In this document: positions 53,536 through 63,696 of the stretch, in pieces
Layout: every line of letters starts with the position of its first letter
Position numbering within the stretch: the stretch's first letter is position 1
Origin: Rosenbergiella gaditana
GTDB taxonomy: Bacteria; Pseudomonadota; Gammaproteobacteria; Enterobacterales; Enterobacteriaceae
Direction of reading: 5' to 3'
Assembly (NCBI RefSeq): GCF_018494065.1
Contig: NZ_JABBFR010000003.1
Coordinates: forward strand, 1-64,000
Length of the DNA stretch: 64,000 nucleotides
Made by a program: the position numbers and the translations under genes
The notes under the pieces: generated by a model
Database searches by the model: none
Seen by the model: only the letters and a program-made list of their open reading frames with translations
Told to the model about the DNA's origin: nothing

Positions 53536-55377
53536 TTAGCGTAAAGCGGCAGTTAATCCACTACGGCGCGAGGTTTGATTATTGATCGCGCGGTTAAGGA
53601 TAGCCGCTTCGCTATAAAGCGTTAACTGCGATTTCGCTCGTGTGATAGCGGTATAAATAAGCTCACGAGAAAGCACAGGACTAAACTGGCGCGGTAACAC
53701 CAGTGCAGTATGCGTAAACTCAGACCCCTGTGACTTGTGTACCGTCATGACCCAAGCCGTTTCGTGTTCGGGTAATCGTGAAGGCTGAACGGCCCTTAGC
53801 TCACCATCGGGTAGCTGAAAGTACACTTTCAGCTGTTGATCGCTGTCTAATAATGTGATGCCGACATCACCATTAAAGAGCCCCAACCCGCTATCGTTAC
53901 GCGTGATCATAATCGGCCGGCCCACATAATCTTGCTGCAGGGTCGAGGAGGATGAAAGTAAACCACGTTGACGTAAGGCCGTTTCAATACTCTGATTCAG
54001 CCCCTTCACACCGAAAGCACCTTCACGTAACGCGCATAGTAGCTGGTAGTGAGAAAACTGAGCGACGATCTGCCGAGGCGATTCACCCCGCGCAACCGAG
54101 GCTAAAAACGGCTGGTAGCCCTTACATACTTCTTGCAGTAGAGTGCGCCAGTCGGCCTCATCGGCTAATCCACGCCAGTGGATATCAGGAAGCTCGCTGG
54201 TTAACAACGCATGCGCCTGTTGAGTTTGGCCTTGATTTACCGCCCTTGCCAACTGGCCAATCCCCGATTTATCATCGAACCGATAGCTGTGTTTCAGTAG
54301 ACAAATAGTATCCCGGAGTTGCGGTGCCTGGGGTTGTTCGAAGCCCTCAACATCACAACCGGTAAGACGCGACAATTGCGCTGCCCGTGCCGCACTGTAG
54401 CCATATTCAGCACTGCGACAAATATCGCCCAGTACTGCACCCGCCTCGACTGAAGCCAGTTGATCGCGGTCGCCCAGAAAAATAACTCGCGCCTGAGCAG
54501 GTAGCGCGGCGATTAGATTCGCCATCATGGTTAAATCAACCATTGAGGCCTCATCGACAATCAAAATATCCAGATGCAGTGGATTGTGCGCATGGTAGCG
54601 CAGTTGACGCGTAGTCGCTTGCGCCCCCAGCAAACGGTGTAGTGTCGTGGCTTCCCGTGGGAAACGTTGGCGGATCGTTTCGTCAACGTCTAAAGCAAGC
54701 AGTGCTTTACCCAGTGATTCGGTTAACCGAGCCGCTGCTTTGCCGGTCGGTGCCGCCATTTGGATCCGCAACCTTGTCTGACTTAGTTGGATCATGGCCG
54801 CCAGCAGCTTCGCTACCGTTGTCGTTTTTCCGGTTCCCGGTCCCCCCGAGATGATCGCGTGACGAGCGGTCAACGCCACCGCCGCCGCCACTTTTTGGTC
54901 GTTATGGACAGATTCACCAAATAATTGGTCGAGGATGTGACGTGCCTGTGATTCATCATCCAACCGCTGTTCAGGAAGCGAATTGAAGAACGTAGCAACC
55001 TGTTGCTCCTGATACCAAGCACGCTGTAGATAAAGCTGTTGATCGACTAAGCATAATGGGCCAATCTGGTTAGCCGAGGAGAGCGCTGACCAACCGGCTA
55101 ACCGACTTTGCCATCCCTCTGCGTCCTCAGGAGCTTGACACAATTGCCATAGATCCTCAGCAGCGATTCGCTGTTGCCCCGTCCACAAGGCTTCCGGGCT
55201 CAATGTTTCTAAGGCGAGGCAAACATGCCCCTCTCCTGCGCTGGCACTGACACAGGCTGCAGCAAGGAGATAATCAGCTCGATCGTCCTCACATAATAAC
55301 CGAGCAAATTGCAGATCCACTGAACGAAAAAGCTGTGTAGAGTGAGCATAAGCAATAACCTGATCAATGAGGTTCAT
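53536..55377 (-). CDS. recD: Exonuclease V alpha subunit RecD
   Basis: The fast 5'-3' helicase of RecBCD. It has 613 residues from the ATG at 55377. Walker A is in ISGGPGTGKTTTVAKLL; motif II is LIVDEASMVDL; motif VI includes YTAITRAKSQLTLY. The start overlaps the recB end by 14 nt. Confidence 0.96.
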   Translation of the reverse strand: MNLIDQVIAYAHSTQLFRSVDLQFARLLCEDDRADYLLAAACVSASAGEGHVCLALETLSPEALWTGQQRIAAEDLWQLCQAPEDAEGWQSRLAGWSALSSANQIGPLCLVDQQLYLQRAWYQEQQVATFFNSLPEQRLDDESQARHILDQLFGESVHNDQKVAAAVALTARHAIISGGPGTGKTTTVAKLLAAMIQLSQTRLRIQMAAPTGKAAARLTESLGKALLALDVDETIRQRFPREATTLHRLLGAQATTRQLRYHAHNPLHLDILIVDEASMVDLTMMANLIAALPAQARVIFLGDRDQLASVEAGAVLGDICRSAEYGYSAARAAQLSRLTGCDVEGFEQPQAPQLRDTICLLKHSYRFDDKSGIGQLARAVNQGQTQQAHALLTSELPDIHWRGLADEADWRTLLQEVCKGYQPFLASVARGESPRQIVAQFSHYQLLCALREGAFGVKGLNQSIETALRQRGLLSSSSTLQQDYVGRPIMITRNDSGLGLFNGDVGITLLDSDQQLKVYFQLPDGELRAVQPSRLPEHETAWVMTVHKSQGSEFTHTALVLPRQFSPVLSRELIYTAITRAKSQLTLYSEAAILNRAINNQTSRRSGLTAALR

Positions 55378-58300
55378 CGGTTTCCTCCTCTCGGCTAAAT
55401 AAACGATCCAGCTGCTCAATCAAGGCAACAGGAGGCCGCGTGTAATAGATTCCATTTCCTGGAAGGAAATCAGCCATTCCCCGCAAAAAGAGGTAATAGA
55501 CACCTCCGACATGCTGTTCATAATCGTAATCAGGGAGACGATGACGTAAATAGCGGTGTAGGGCTAGGGTATATAATTGATACTGAAAATCGTAACGGTG
55601 TTCGACCATTGCCCCTTCCATTGCCGCCTGCGTATAAGCCTGACTATCAGTTCCCAACCAATTCGACTTATAATCTGCAATGTAATATTTTCCCTGCCAA
55701 CGAAAAACAAGATCGATAAAGCCTTTCAACATCCCCTGCACTTGAGAGAATACTAAGCTTGCAGCTTGCGCGGACAAGGGATCGTAACGCTTAATGCAGT
55801 GATCCAGTGCAGCGGCATTGAGCGGCTTCTCAATCGGGATCCAAAACTCCATTTCGATTAAGCGATCGCTATTGCTGATATGAGAGAGCGACGTTTCCGC
55901 TCCCGGTAAGTGTTGCAACAAGACTCGATGGATCCAGCCATGCACTACAGGGGTCCACACGTCTTCGTAGCCCCAAGCCAACAACTGCTCTGTCACCCAC
56001 TGCACCTCGGGTGCAGCGGTAAAATCAAGATGTTCGAAGAGGTGGTGTAAAAAGGTACCAGGCGCTGCCCCTTTGGGGAACTGATGCACGGTAGAAAGCT
56101 GAGGCTGTTCATCGGTGCGCTCGACAACAACCTCAGCGTCGAACCCTGGCACAAACAGTTGTCGACTGCTGGCATGATGAGTGAGGGCGGAATAACTGGT
56201 GACACGCCAATGATCTTGTAGCGACCGCTGTAATACCTTTGCCGTAACCTCTGCCGATTCGGCTAACTCGGTCTGATAGTGTGTTGACGGCCCCTCACTA
56301 GCGATCACGACCTCGCACTCGGTATCGGCCATCTTTGCCAATGCCTCAGCAAGCTGTGCGGCAGTCGCCGTCTCACCTTGCTGCACCAAATACCCTACTG
56401 CGCTGTGCTCCAATTCAGTAGGACCTTGATATTTACGTTTACGATAAAAGAGCGGAGCAATGCCTATACTGCAGTGCCAAATTGCACGCGTTAAGGCAAC
56501 GTAAAGTAAGCGTAAATCCTCCGCGAGCCGCTCTTCTTCCGCTAAGGATAGGCTTTCTTCATCGGCTTGCAGATCGAGCACTGCTGAAAAATGCTGACGA
56601 TCGTGGTAGAGCGGTTGTTTCGTTTCTCGATAGCTTGCAATAAAGGGAAGCCATACTAATGGATACTCTAATCCCTTAGATTTATGGATCGTGACGATCT
56701 GCACCAGATCGCGATCGCTCTCTAAACGCAATTGCTGATGACGGGCATTGTCATCCGGTTGATCCACTTGCTGAGCAAAGAAACGTAACAACGCGTGGGG
56801 CGTATCATGTTCCGATGACGCCGCTTGTAATAGCTCACTAACATGCATTAAATCGGTAAGCCGCCGCTCCCCACGTTCGCTCGATAATAAATTTTCCGCT
56901 AGCGAATAGTCGTGCAACACCTGACGAAACATCGGCAGAAAACCAAATGTCCGCCACTGTTGTTGCCAGCCAGTGAATTGATCGGTCAACGCATCCCATT
57001 GCCCGCTATCTTGGTTAAGGGCCTCAATGTGTGTCGCCGAGTAGCCGAGTAGCTGGGTGGCAAGCGCGGTACGTAATAACGACTCTTGTTGTGGATGCAA
57101 GATTGCGTCTAGCAACCATAGCAACTCTTGCGCTTCGACTGTCTGATAGACGCTATCGCGACTCGATAGATAGACTGAAGCTATACCCTGCTGTTGCAGC
57201 GCATCACGGATCAAACTCGCTTCACGACGGCTACGCACTAATACGGTAATATCCGCGGCACTGACGCTGCGGCGTGTCTCCCCTTTCACCAACCATGCCT
57301 GCTGCTGCTGTCCAGCTGTCAGCCATTGTGCAATATCATTGGCACAATATTGCGCCATGGTCTGTTGATAATCGGTAACATTGCACCCTTCTCCCTCCTT
57401 TAACCACCAGCGCATCGCCGGCTGTTGTTTACCCTCTCGCCATAAGCTTAGTGACTGGTTACTCGGTGCCGACGCTACCGGTAAGAAGGGGATATCGGCA
57501 AACAGAAAAGGATGTTCAACTTGTTGAAAAAGACGATTAACACTTTCCACCATTCCTGGGGAGGATCGCCAGTTTGTATGCAGTGAATAGTGATCCGTAA
57601 CCTCATCACGCGCTTTGATATAAGTAAAAATATCGGCGCCCCGAAATGCATAGATCGCCTGTTTAGGATCGCCAATAAGCAACAAAGCGGTCTCGGAGGG
57701 TTGCGCGTAAATACGACTAAAAATACGGTATTGGGTCGGGTCGGTGTCTTGGAATTCATCTACCATGGCAACCGGATAGCGCTGTCGGATCGCTTCAGCC
57801 AGCGCCTCACCTTGCGGTGGCTGTAATCCACGATCAAGCGTCGTTAATAGATCATCAAAACTGAGTAGTGCGTGGCGTTCTTTTTCTTGGCGTAGATTCG
57901 CACGAATATCTTGTAGCGCTAAGGCCACTAGTGGTTCGTATAATGAGATTGGCGTGGAGAGAAAGTGATCTATCGCCTCAAAAATCGCGTAGTGGGGCGC
58001 TTGCCCTTTTTTAGTTTTTGCTATTAATTGCGCTTGGCCAAATTTTTCCAGCTCTTTTCGCGGAAGCTGGTAACTGGTTTCTTCACTCTCCGCCCACAGG
58101 GTTATCGCATTGATCCAATTGCGAACATGCAATGTAGAATAACTACGTTTATCGACATCTGAGTTCATGACCCATTGATAAACATCGGCAGAGACGTCGC
58201 GCCATTGCTGTTTCATCTCAAGGATACGGCGGCAGTTTTCATTGTGGCACGCACTTAAGTCCTGAATCGGGAGCGGATGTTTAAGCTGTGGGACATCGCC

Positions 58301-58912
58301 TTGTAACCACCCCTTAACTGAGTGCAGGAGATGCTCAGGGCCGCTGAAAAGTGCCATTACCTCGCGCGCGATCGCCTCATCCAATGGATAACAGTAGCGT
58401 CGCCAAAAATCTTCTGCCGCTTGGCGTAACAGTTGTTGTTCATCTTCCAATAACTGTTGTTGGAACAACATTCCCGATTCAAAGGCATTGAGGTTAAGCA
58501 TTCGCTGACAAAAACCATGAATAGTGTAGATGGCAGATTCATCCATCTGCCTTTCGGCCAGCAGCAGGATTATCGACGCTTGTGCCTTGTCGTCAATTTC
58601 AGTCAATAAATGGCTCATCACCGGATGGTCGGAATAACCACGAATGCAAGCAATACGCAGTTGATGAATATTGTCACGAATACGACCCCGGAGTTCTTCA
58701 GTAGCCGCTTCGGTAAAGGTTACGACTAAAATTTCTTCCACCGATAACAACCGTGACCAGGCATTCTCCTTACCTAGCCCTAATAGCAACCGTAGATAAA
58801 GAATGGCAAGCGTAAAGGTTTTCCCGGTTCCGGCTGACGCCTCAATCAGTCGCTGTCCTTGCAGAGGGAGCGTAAAGGGATCCAACGTGATCGAAGACGA
58901 TTGATGGCTCAT
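55364..58912 (-). CDS. recB: Exonuclease V beta subunit RecB
   Basis: The 3'-5' helicase and the only nuclease of RecBCD, which also loads RecA at Chi. It has 1182 residues. Walker A is IEASAGTGKTFTLAILYLR, motif II is VAMVDEFQDTDPTQY, and the C-terminal nuclease has GFIDLVFRWQGKYYIADYKSNWL with the catalytic Asp/Asp/Lys. The start overlaps recC by 4 nt; in E. coli ptrA separates them. Confidence 0.97.
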   Translation of the reverse strand: MSHQSSSITLDPFTLPLQGQRLIEASAGTGKTFTLAILYLRLLLGLGKENAWSRLLSVEEILVVTFTEAATEELRGRIRDNIHQLRIACIRGYSDHPVMSHLLTEIDDKAQASIILLLAERQMDESAIYTIHGFCQRMLNLNAFESGMLFQQQLLEDEQQLLRQAAEDFWRRYCYPLDEAIAREVMALFSGPEHLLHSVKGWLQGDVPQLKHPLPIQDLSACHNENCRRILEMKQQWRDVSADVYQWVMNSDVDKRSYSTLHVRNWINAITLWAESEETSYQLPRKELEKFGQAQLIAKTKKGQAPHYAIFEAIDHFLSTPISLYEPLVALALQDIRANLRQEKERHALLSFDDLLTTLDRGLQPPQGEALAEAIRQRYPVAMVDEFQDTDPTQYRIFSRIYAQPSETALLLIGDPKQAIYAFRGADIFTYIKARDEVTDHYSLHTNWRSSPGMVESVNRLFQQVEHPFLFADIPFLPVASAPSNQSLSLWREGKQQPAMRWWLKEGEGCNVTDYQQTMAQYCANDIAQWLTAGQQQQAWLVKGETRRSVSAADITVLVRSRREASLIRDALQQQGIASVYLSSRDSVYQTVEAQELLWLLDAILHPQQESLLRTALATQLLGYSATHIEALNQDSGQWDALTDQFTGWQQQWRTFGFLPMFRQVLHDYSLAENLLSSERGERRLTDLMHVSELLQAASSEHDTPHALLRFFAQQVDQPDDNARHQQLRLESDRDLVQIVTIHKSKGLEYPLVWLPFIASYRETKQPLYHDRQHFSAVLDLQADEESLSLAEEERLAEDLRLLYVALTRAIWHCSIGIAPLFYRKRKYQGPTELEHSAVGYLVQQGETATAAQLAEALAKMADTECEVVIASEGPSTHYQTELAESAEVTAKVLQRSLQDHWRVTSYSALTHHASSRQLFVPGFDAEVVVERTDEQPQLSTVHQFPKGAAPGTFLHHLFEHLDFTAAPEVQWVTEQLLAWGYEDVWTPVVHGWIHRVLLQHLPGAETSLSHISNSDRLIEMEFWIPIEKPLNAAALDHCIKRYDPLSAQAASLVFSQVQGMLKGFIDLVFRWQGKYYIADYKSNWLGTDSQAYTQAAMEGAMVEHRYDFQYQLYTLALHRYLRHRLPDYDYEQHVGGVYYLFLRGMADFLPGNGIYYTRPPVALIEQLDRLFSREEETDEPH

Positions 58913-61900
58913 GATAGGGTCTCCGATGTCTCGGGGCTATGTGCTTGTAAAACAGGTAAATACCATAATTCTGCTTGCTGGCAAATTGCTGTCACCTGTT
59001 CCGATGTTAATTGTGGTGCTAAACGTTGTAGGTAAGGATCGCTCCCTTCGCCATCCATTAAGTATCCTTCATGCCATGCGTTATGAAGTCGTTGTAAGGC
59101 GCTACTCTGCGTGCTCTCTTGCCAATCAATCGCCGGAGGCTGACTATTTTTGAGTAGCGCAGCCTGTAACCAACTGCCGCCACTCTCTTTCAATAACCAA
59201 AGCGGCTCGACCATACCTTGGTAATAACCCTGCATCATTCTCTCCAGTTGTGCGACCGCCTCCCCGGCTGATAGCGGTAAAAAACGCCAACAGGTCTCTT
59301 CCCGGCCATATAATCGGCTAATGCCTTGCCCCCCCATCGCACAATAGAGCAGATGTTCAATCCATAACAATAAACCGTCGGTCAGATTGAGCTTGCCGGG
59401 CCGCCAACGTAGAAGGCCATCCGCCTGTACCTGCGGTAGCCATCCAATGATCCGGGTATCCAATAGCATAAGATCAACTTCCAGACTTTGTGTAGCATGA
59501 CGTTGGGTCATTACCGTTTGCGCAATTTTTTCCATCTCCGTGCATTGACGCTGCCAAAGTAGCCGCCCATAAGCACCATAAGGTAATTGTCCTGATAAAC
59601 GATAATGGCGATAAAGCTTTTCCGCAGGCTGTTGTTCGATCAGGCTATTTAACAACCGTTGATTAATTTGATAACGGGTCAGATTATCGTGAATAAAAGG
59701 TTCGCTCTCAGGAAGCCCTACCGCTTCACGTTGGAAATAGACGCCTAAACGACGCGTAAACCACGCTCGGATTGGATGGCGCCAAAAACTCGCAAAGGCA
59801 TTGATGGAAAGCTCTTCAGGCTTAAAGGGCGAGAGTGGCTGGGTAAATGCCTGTTGTGCCACGCCCTCGCGGTTCGCAGCTGCCGTCCATTGTCGAGCAA
59901 ATGAGTGCCAAGGATTCTGCACACTAAAGTTTTCAGCCGCAAACGGGGTTCGAGCCTGCGCTAAAACCAGATGTTGTTGAACGCGCCGCGCACTCTCATC
60001 AATATTGCACTGCGCATCTCCTTCAAGATAAAAACTTTGTCCGATATACTCCAGCAACTCAGTGACCAGTACCGATGCTAAACGTGGCTGATTATCTTGT
60101 ATAGACCGCCCGACATAGCTGACATAAAAATAGTGCTGTGCTGAGGTCAAGGCTTCTAGGAACAGGTAGCGGTCATCATCTCGACGATTTCTATCCCCTT
60201 TCCTCGGTTGTTTTGGCATCAGATCAAAGCCAGAAGGCAGTAACGTTCGTGGATACACCCCATCATTCATACCCAGGAGACAGACGACCTTGAAGGGAAT
60301 CGATCGCATGGGCATCAAGGTACAAAAATTTACCTGCCCGGCCAAAAACCGTTGGCTAATACGCTGTTGCTCAAGCCGAGTACGAAGTTCATCACGTAAA
60401 AGAGTCATGGGTATTTCCTGCGCATAGTGCGCCGTTATCCCTTCTTGTATCACCTTTCGCCACTGTTCGTGGATCACTTCTAAGGCTGCTTGACTTTCTG
60501 CATCGCCGATAAAAAAGCGTTCGGTTAATTGGCGACAGTAAGGTAACCACTCCTCTAGAGTGTAGGATTGCGTGAGTCGCTCACGCCACTCGCTGAGTGC
60601 AGCAAGAAATTCGGCTAATTGACCTGCTAATTCCCCCATTAATCCGGCGCTTTCATCGAACGGCAATATGCCTTGCCAATCTCCGAGCGAACTGTCCATG
60701 GCAACACCAAGCAACATACGTTGGATCCCAAACTGCCAGGTATGTTGGCCCGTTACAGGAAGCGCAAGATTAGCGACGCTTTCATCATCTAATCCCCATC
60801 GAATACCTGACTCTTCGACCCAATGGCGTAACCGCTGTAGCTGCTCTTCGCTAATAGCAAAGCGCTCCGCCAAAGCCGGAACGTCAAGGAGGGCCAAGAC
60901 TTGTTCTGAGGTGAATCGGCTATCCGGTAGCATTAGTAGCTGAATAAAAGCCTGAATCACCGGATGAGCATAACTGGCACTGCGATCCGAGATGGAAAAA
61001 GGTAAATAGGCTTCGTTATTAGCCCGAGAGAAAGCCGCTTGAATAGAGGGGGTATAGAGATCAATATCGGCCACCATTACAATAATATCTCGCGGGCTAA
61101 GATCAGCATCTTGATCAAGTAGCGTGAGCAGATAGTCCCGCAGAACCTCCACTTCACGTTGCGCATTATGGCAACTGCTGACCGTTACCGAGCGATCATC
61201 AAGGGCCAATGGCCGCTTAGTGGCGCTGGTAGTAAACTGTTTTTCATTGAGGCCTACAACTGAGTGATCTTCCAGCATCAAAATATCGTGTTGCAGTTGT
61301 GAGAGCAGATGGGTGGGTTCACTCTCAACAAATGCATGGATCTCATCATTGACGCTTTCCATCTGTGCAAGCAGATAGAGATTATCGCGTCCCTGTCGTC
61401 CCCAAGAGGCGAGCAAAGGATTGGGGAGTGACTGTTCACCCTCTTCACTAAACAGCTGTGGGGCTATTTCGGGGGCTTTAAATAATCCACGCTGCTCCCC
61501 TGTCTCCTGCCACTGTTGCTGCTTAAGTGCATAAACCTTACGCCGCCGAGTCAGTAGCCGTGCGAGGAAAGCTCGGTCTTGGATATCGCCCCAATAATGT
61601 TGACAGGGATTGGTAAAGAGCAGGTGGATATCACTGTGGCGGCCAAGGGCCTCAAGGGCCTGTAAATAGATCGGCGGCAAAGAGGAGATCCCACAGATAA
61701 ACACTCGCTTAGGTAGGGAAGTGCCAATACTGTCGTCGGCCAGACGTTCAATAAAGCGTTGATAGAGATTGGCACGATGCCATTCAGGTTGACCAATTTG
61801 CGCCGTATAATCGACCAACGCTTGCCAAAGCGGTGCTTGCCACTCTTGGGCACTGCCTAATTCGAGAACACGCTCCCCCTGTTGCCATAATGCCAACCAG

Positions 61901-62337
61901 TCGGGCCGATAGACCAAGTAGTGATCAAACAGGTCTGCGACTTGGGCGCAGAGTTGATATAACTTACGTTGGTCACTATCCTGTGCAAGATAATCACTAA
62001 GTACCTGAAACGCTGGCTCGTCGCGTAAGGAAGGCAAAAGATGCATGAGTTTCCAGCTCATCGCACTTTTGGTGAAGGCACTCTCCGCCGGAATATTAGG
62101 TAACACCGCGACAAACATCTGCCAAATAAAGGTTGCAGGAAGCGGAAAGTGGATATTCGCGGCAATACGCGAGTGAAAGCCTAAGGCTAATTCCATTTGT
62201 AACCACTGTGCCATGCCTGGGCTTTGCACCAACACCACTTCCTGCTCAAGCGGGTCAGGCAATGGATCCTTCTCCATTATCGAGGTAACCAGATCTTTCA
62301 ATAAATCAAGACGATTTGAATGCCAAACACGAAACAT
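58909..62337 (-). CDS. recC: Exonuclease V gamma subunit RecC
   Basis: The Chi-scanning subunit of RecBCD, a catalytically dead helicase/nuclease fold. It has 1142 residues (E. coli 1122). Conserved N-terminal MFRVWHSNRLDLLKDL and ILVQS-like VLVQSPGMAQWLQMEL, central FLAGQVNFCTLMPMRSIPFKVVCLLGMNDGVYPR and RRDDDRYLFLEAL segments are present. It starts a recC-recB-recD operon with overlapping genes. Confidence 0.97.
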   Translation of the reverse strand: MFRVWHSNRLDLLKDLVTSIMEKDPLPDPLEQEVVLVQSPGMAQWLQMELALGFHSRIAANIHFPLPATFIWQMFVAVLPNIPAESAFTKSAMSWKLMHLLPSLRDEPAFQVLSDYLAQDSDQRKLYQLCAQVADLFDHYLVYRPDWLALWQQGERVLELGSAQEWQAPLWQALVDYTAQIGQPEWHRANLYQRFIERLADDSIGTSLPKRVFICGISSLPPIYLQALEALGRHSDIHLLFTNPCQHYWGDIQDRAFLARLLTRRRKVYALKQQQWQETGEQRGLFKAPEIAPQLFSEEGEQSLPNPLLASWGRQGRDNLYLLAQMESVNDEIHAFVESEPTHLLSQLQHDILMLEDHSVVGLNEKQFTTSATKRPLALDDRSVTVSSCHNAQREVEVLRDYLLTLLDQDADLSPRDIIVMVADIDLYTPSIQAAFSRANNEAYLPFSISDRSASYAHPVIQAFIQLLMLPDSRFTSEQVLALLDVPALAERFAISEEQLQRLRHWVEESGIRWGLDDESVANLALPVTGQHTWQFGIQRMLLGVAMDSSLGDWQGILPFDESAGLMGELAGQLAEFLAALSEWRERLTQSYTLEEWLPYCRQLTERFFIGDAESQAALEVIHEQWRKVIQEGITAHYAQEIPMTLLRDELRTRLEQQRISQRFLAGQVNFCTLMPMRSIPFKVVCLLGMNDGVYPRTLLPSGFDLMPKQPRKGDRNRRDDDRYLFLEALTSAQHYFYVSYVGRSIQDNQPRLASVLVTELLEYIGQSFYLEGDAQCNIDESARRVQQHLVLAQARTPFAAENFSVQNPWHSFARQWTAAANREGVAQQAFTQPLSPFKPEELSINAFASFWRHPIRAWFTRRLGVYFQREAVGLPESEPFIHDNLTRYQINQRLLNSLIEQQPAEKLYRHYRLSGQLPYGAYGRLLWQRQCTEMEKIAQTVMTQRHATQSLEVDLMLLDTRIIGWLPQVQADGLLRWRPGKLNLTDGLLLWIEHLLYCAMGGQGISRLYGREETCWRFLPLSAGEAVAQLERMMQGYYQGMVEPLWLLKESGGSWLQAALLKNSQPPAIDWQESTQSSALQRLHNAWHEGYLMDGEGSDPYLQRLAPQLTSEQVTAICQQAELWYLPVLQAHSPETSETLS

Positions 62338-62414
62338 AGTGGACCTCTTTTCCTACACCCTAGCCCAGCAGTATACCTTGCCTCGACCATTATCACGACC
62401 TACTGATACAATTC

Positions 62415-62693
62415 CTATGGGCAACGTAAACGCTCCAAATAGCGTGGCGAATGATTCGGTGATTGCCATTCCACTCGCTGCCAGTAACAGCCATTCGCGG
62501 CAGCAATCTGTTGCTCACTAAGGGTATTGGCGTGATCCTCACTGCCCTCTAGCTTTTGCGCCAATTGACGCCACACTTCGCGACGTTGCCACTGAGTCTG
62601 TTCACTGACCTGCAAGCTACCGATATAATGTAAAATCAGCAAACTACTGATCGACAACAGTGTTAAGGCAATAAGCAATTCAACCAGACTCAT
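62415..62693 (-). CDS. ppdC: Prepilin peptidase-dependent protein C homologue (start uncertain)
   Basis: A minor pseudopilin-like protein. The prepilin signature is clear: CLG immediately before MSLVELLIALTLLSISSLLILHY (cleavage after Gly, hydrophobic helix). The mature part is about 93 residues, with two cysteines. No ATG, GTG or TTG gives a short leader: upstream codons are open but the first in-frame GTG is at 62822, which would make an implausible 43-residue leader. The coordinates given begin at the Met after the cleavage Gly. The true start may be a rare codon within the end of ygdB. Confidence 0.75.
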   Translation of the reverse strand: MSLVELLIALTLLSISSLLILHYIGSLQVSEQTQWQRREVWRQLAQKLEGSEDHANTLSEQQIAAANGCYWQRVEWQSPNHSPRYLERLRCP

Positions 62694-63138
62694 TCCTAGA
62701 CAACTGCGCGCGACACTGCTCGGCTGATAGCGGGCAGTGATCGATCCATCCTCGAGGATGACGTTGTGCCCGCAAGGGCGTTGTATTGCTGAAGATGACC
62801 CTCTGCCATAGTAACCACTCACTTTTTTCCGAACTTCCTCGTAACCAGCCATCCGTTTCTGATGCACGCCATAAACAGACAGAGAAGGTAACGGAGGGCG
62901 ATGAGGGGCATTGCCAGCCTTCAGTGTTTGACCACGAGTAAGTGCGCCCCCAAGCCAGAGCAGACTGCGCTTGATAGAATGCGCGAAGATAATTTTTTTC
63001 ATCATTGACCTGCTGAGCCCCGTGATGAAGTGAATCGCTGGTTAAACGTAAAATACCACTGGCCAGCATCATCATAAATAAAACGGTTAACAAGGTGACA
63101 TTACCTTGCTGTGTTGACGGTGAAGGTAGGCGGTTCAT
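62680..63138 (-). CDS. ygdB: YgdB, DUF2509 pilin-cluster protein
   Basis: A 152-residue protein with an N-terminal hydrophobic segment (VTLLTVLFMMMLASGILRL) after QQGN, similar to a pseudopilin K-like start. The YQAQSALAWGRTYSW and HPRGWIDHCPLS motifs identify it as YgdB. It starts at the ppdB stop and overlaps ppdC. Confidence 0.88.
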   Translation of the reverse strand: MNRLPSPSTQQGNVTLLTVLFMMMLASGILRLTSDSLHHGAQQVNDEKNYLRAFYQAQSALAWGRTYSWSNTEGWQCPSSPSVTFSVCLWRASETDGWLRGSSEKSEWLLWQRVIFSNTTPLRAQRHPRGWIDHCPLSAEQCRAQLSRNESG

Positions 63139-63696
63139 CTAGCCGTTCTCTCGATTAACCCTGTGTTGCCGGTTAAGTGTGTACTTACCTGCTTTAGCCG
63201 TCAGTTGAATTTTAACGTGCTGGGCAACAGCCTCAACGCGAAAATCGAGAATTTGTACCTGTAAGGGCTGATTTAATCGTGACCACTGACCCGACGTGCA
63301 ATCAGCTACCCCCCTAGCGCTTTCCATCGCTAACCCTCGATGTCGATAACCAAAATAATCGCTATCCTGACTTGTCGGTCCCTCCCACTGACCATTTGCA
63401 TTATCGTCCCAGCGTATAAGTAAACACTTACCCCCGTCCCTTATCTCCATACTCACTCCTACACAGTTCTCACCATAACAAAAGCCTGCTCGGCGAATTG
63501 CCTTATCGAATAATAAAAGTAAGCGGTGCACCTCTTCACGCACCAATTGCCGATGTTCAATGGCGTTCACTTGCTGCCATAACTGCGGCAGTAATCGCTC
63601 AACGCTGAGTAAAAGTATTGCTCCCAGTGTCAGGGCAATCAGCAATTCAATTAGGCTAAAACCTGCTTGGCTATTGGTTACATGCCTCATTGACAC
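63139..63696 (-). CDS. ppdB: Prepilin peptidase-dependent protein B
   Basis: A 185-residue type II pseudopilin. The leader MSMRHVTNSQAG is cleaved before FSLIELLIALTLGAILLL. Four cysteines in the mature domain (including GFCYGENCVG) suggest disulfides. The start overlaps ppdA by 10 nt. It likely acts with ppdA, ygdB and ppdC as a minor-pilin priming set for a type IV pilus or type II secretion machine located elsewhere. Confidence 0.92.
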   Translation of the reverse strand: MSMRHVTNSQAGFSLIELLIALTLGAILLLSVERLLPQLWQQVNAIEHRQLVREEVHRLLLLFDKAIRRAGFCYGENCVGVSMEIRDGGKCLLIRWDDNANGQWEGPTSQDSDYFGYRHRGLAMESARGVADCTSGQWSRLNQPLQVQILDFRVEAVAQHVKIQLTAKAGKYTLNRQHRVNRENG

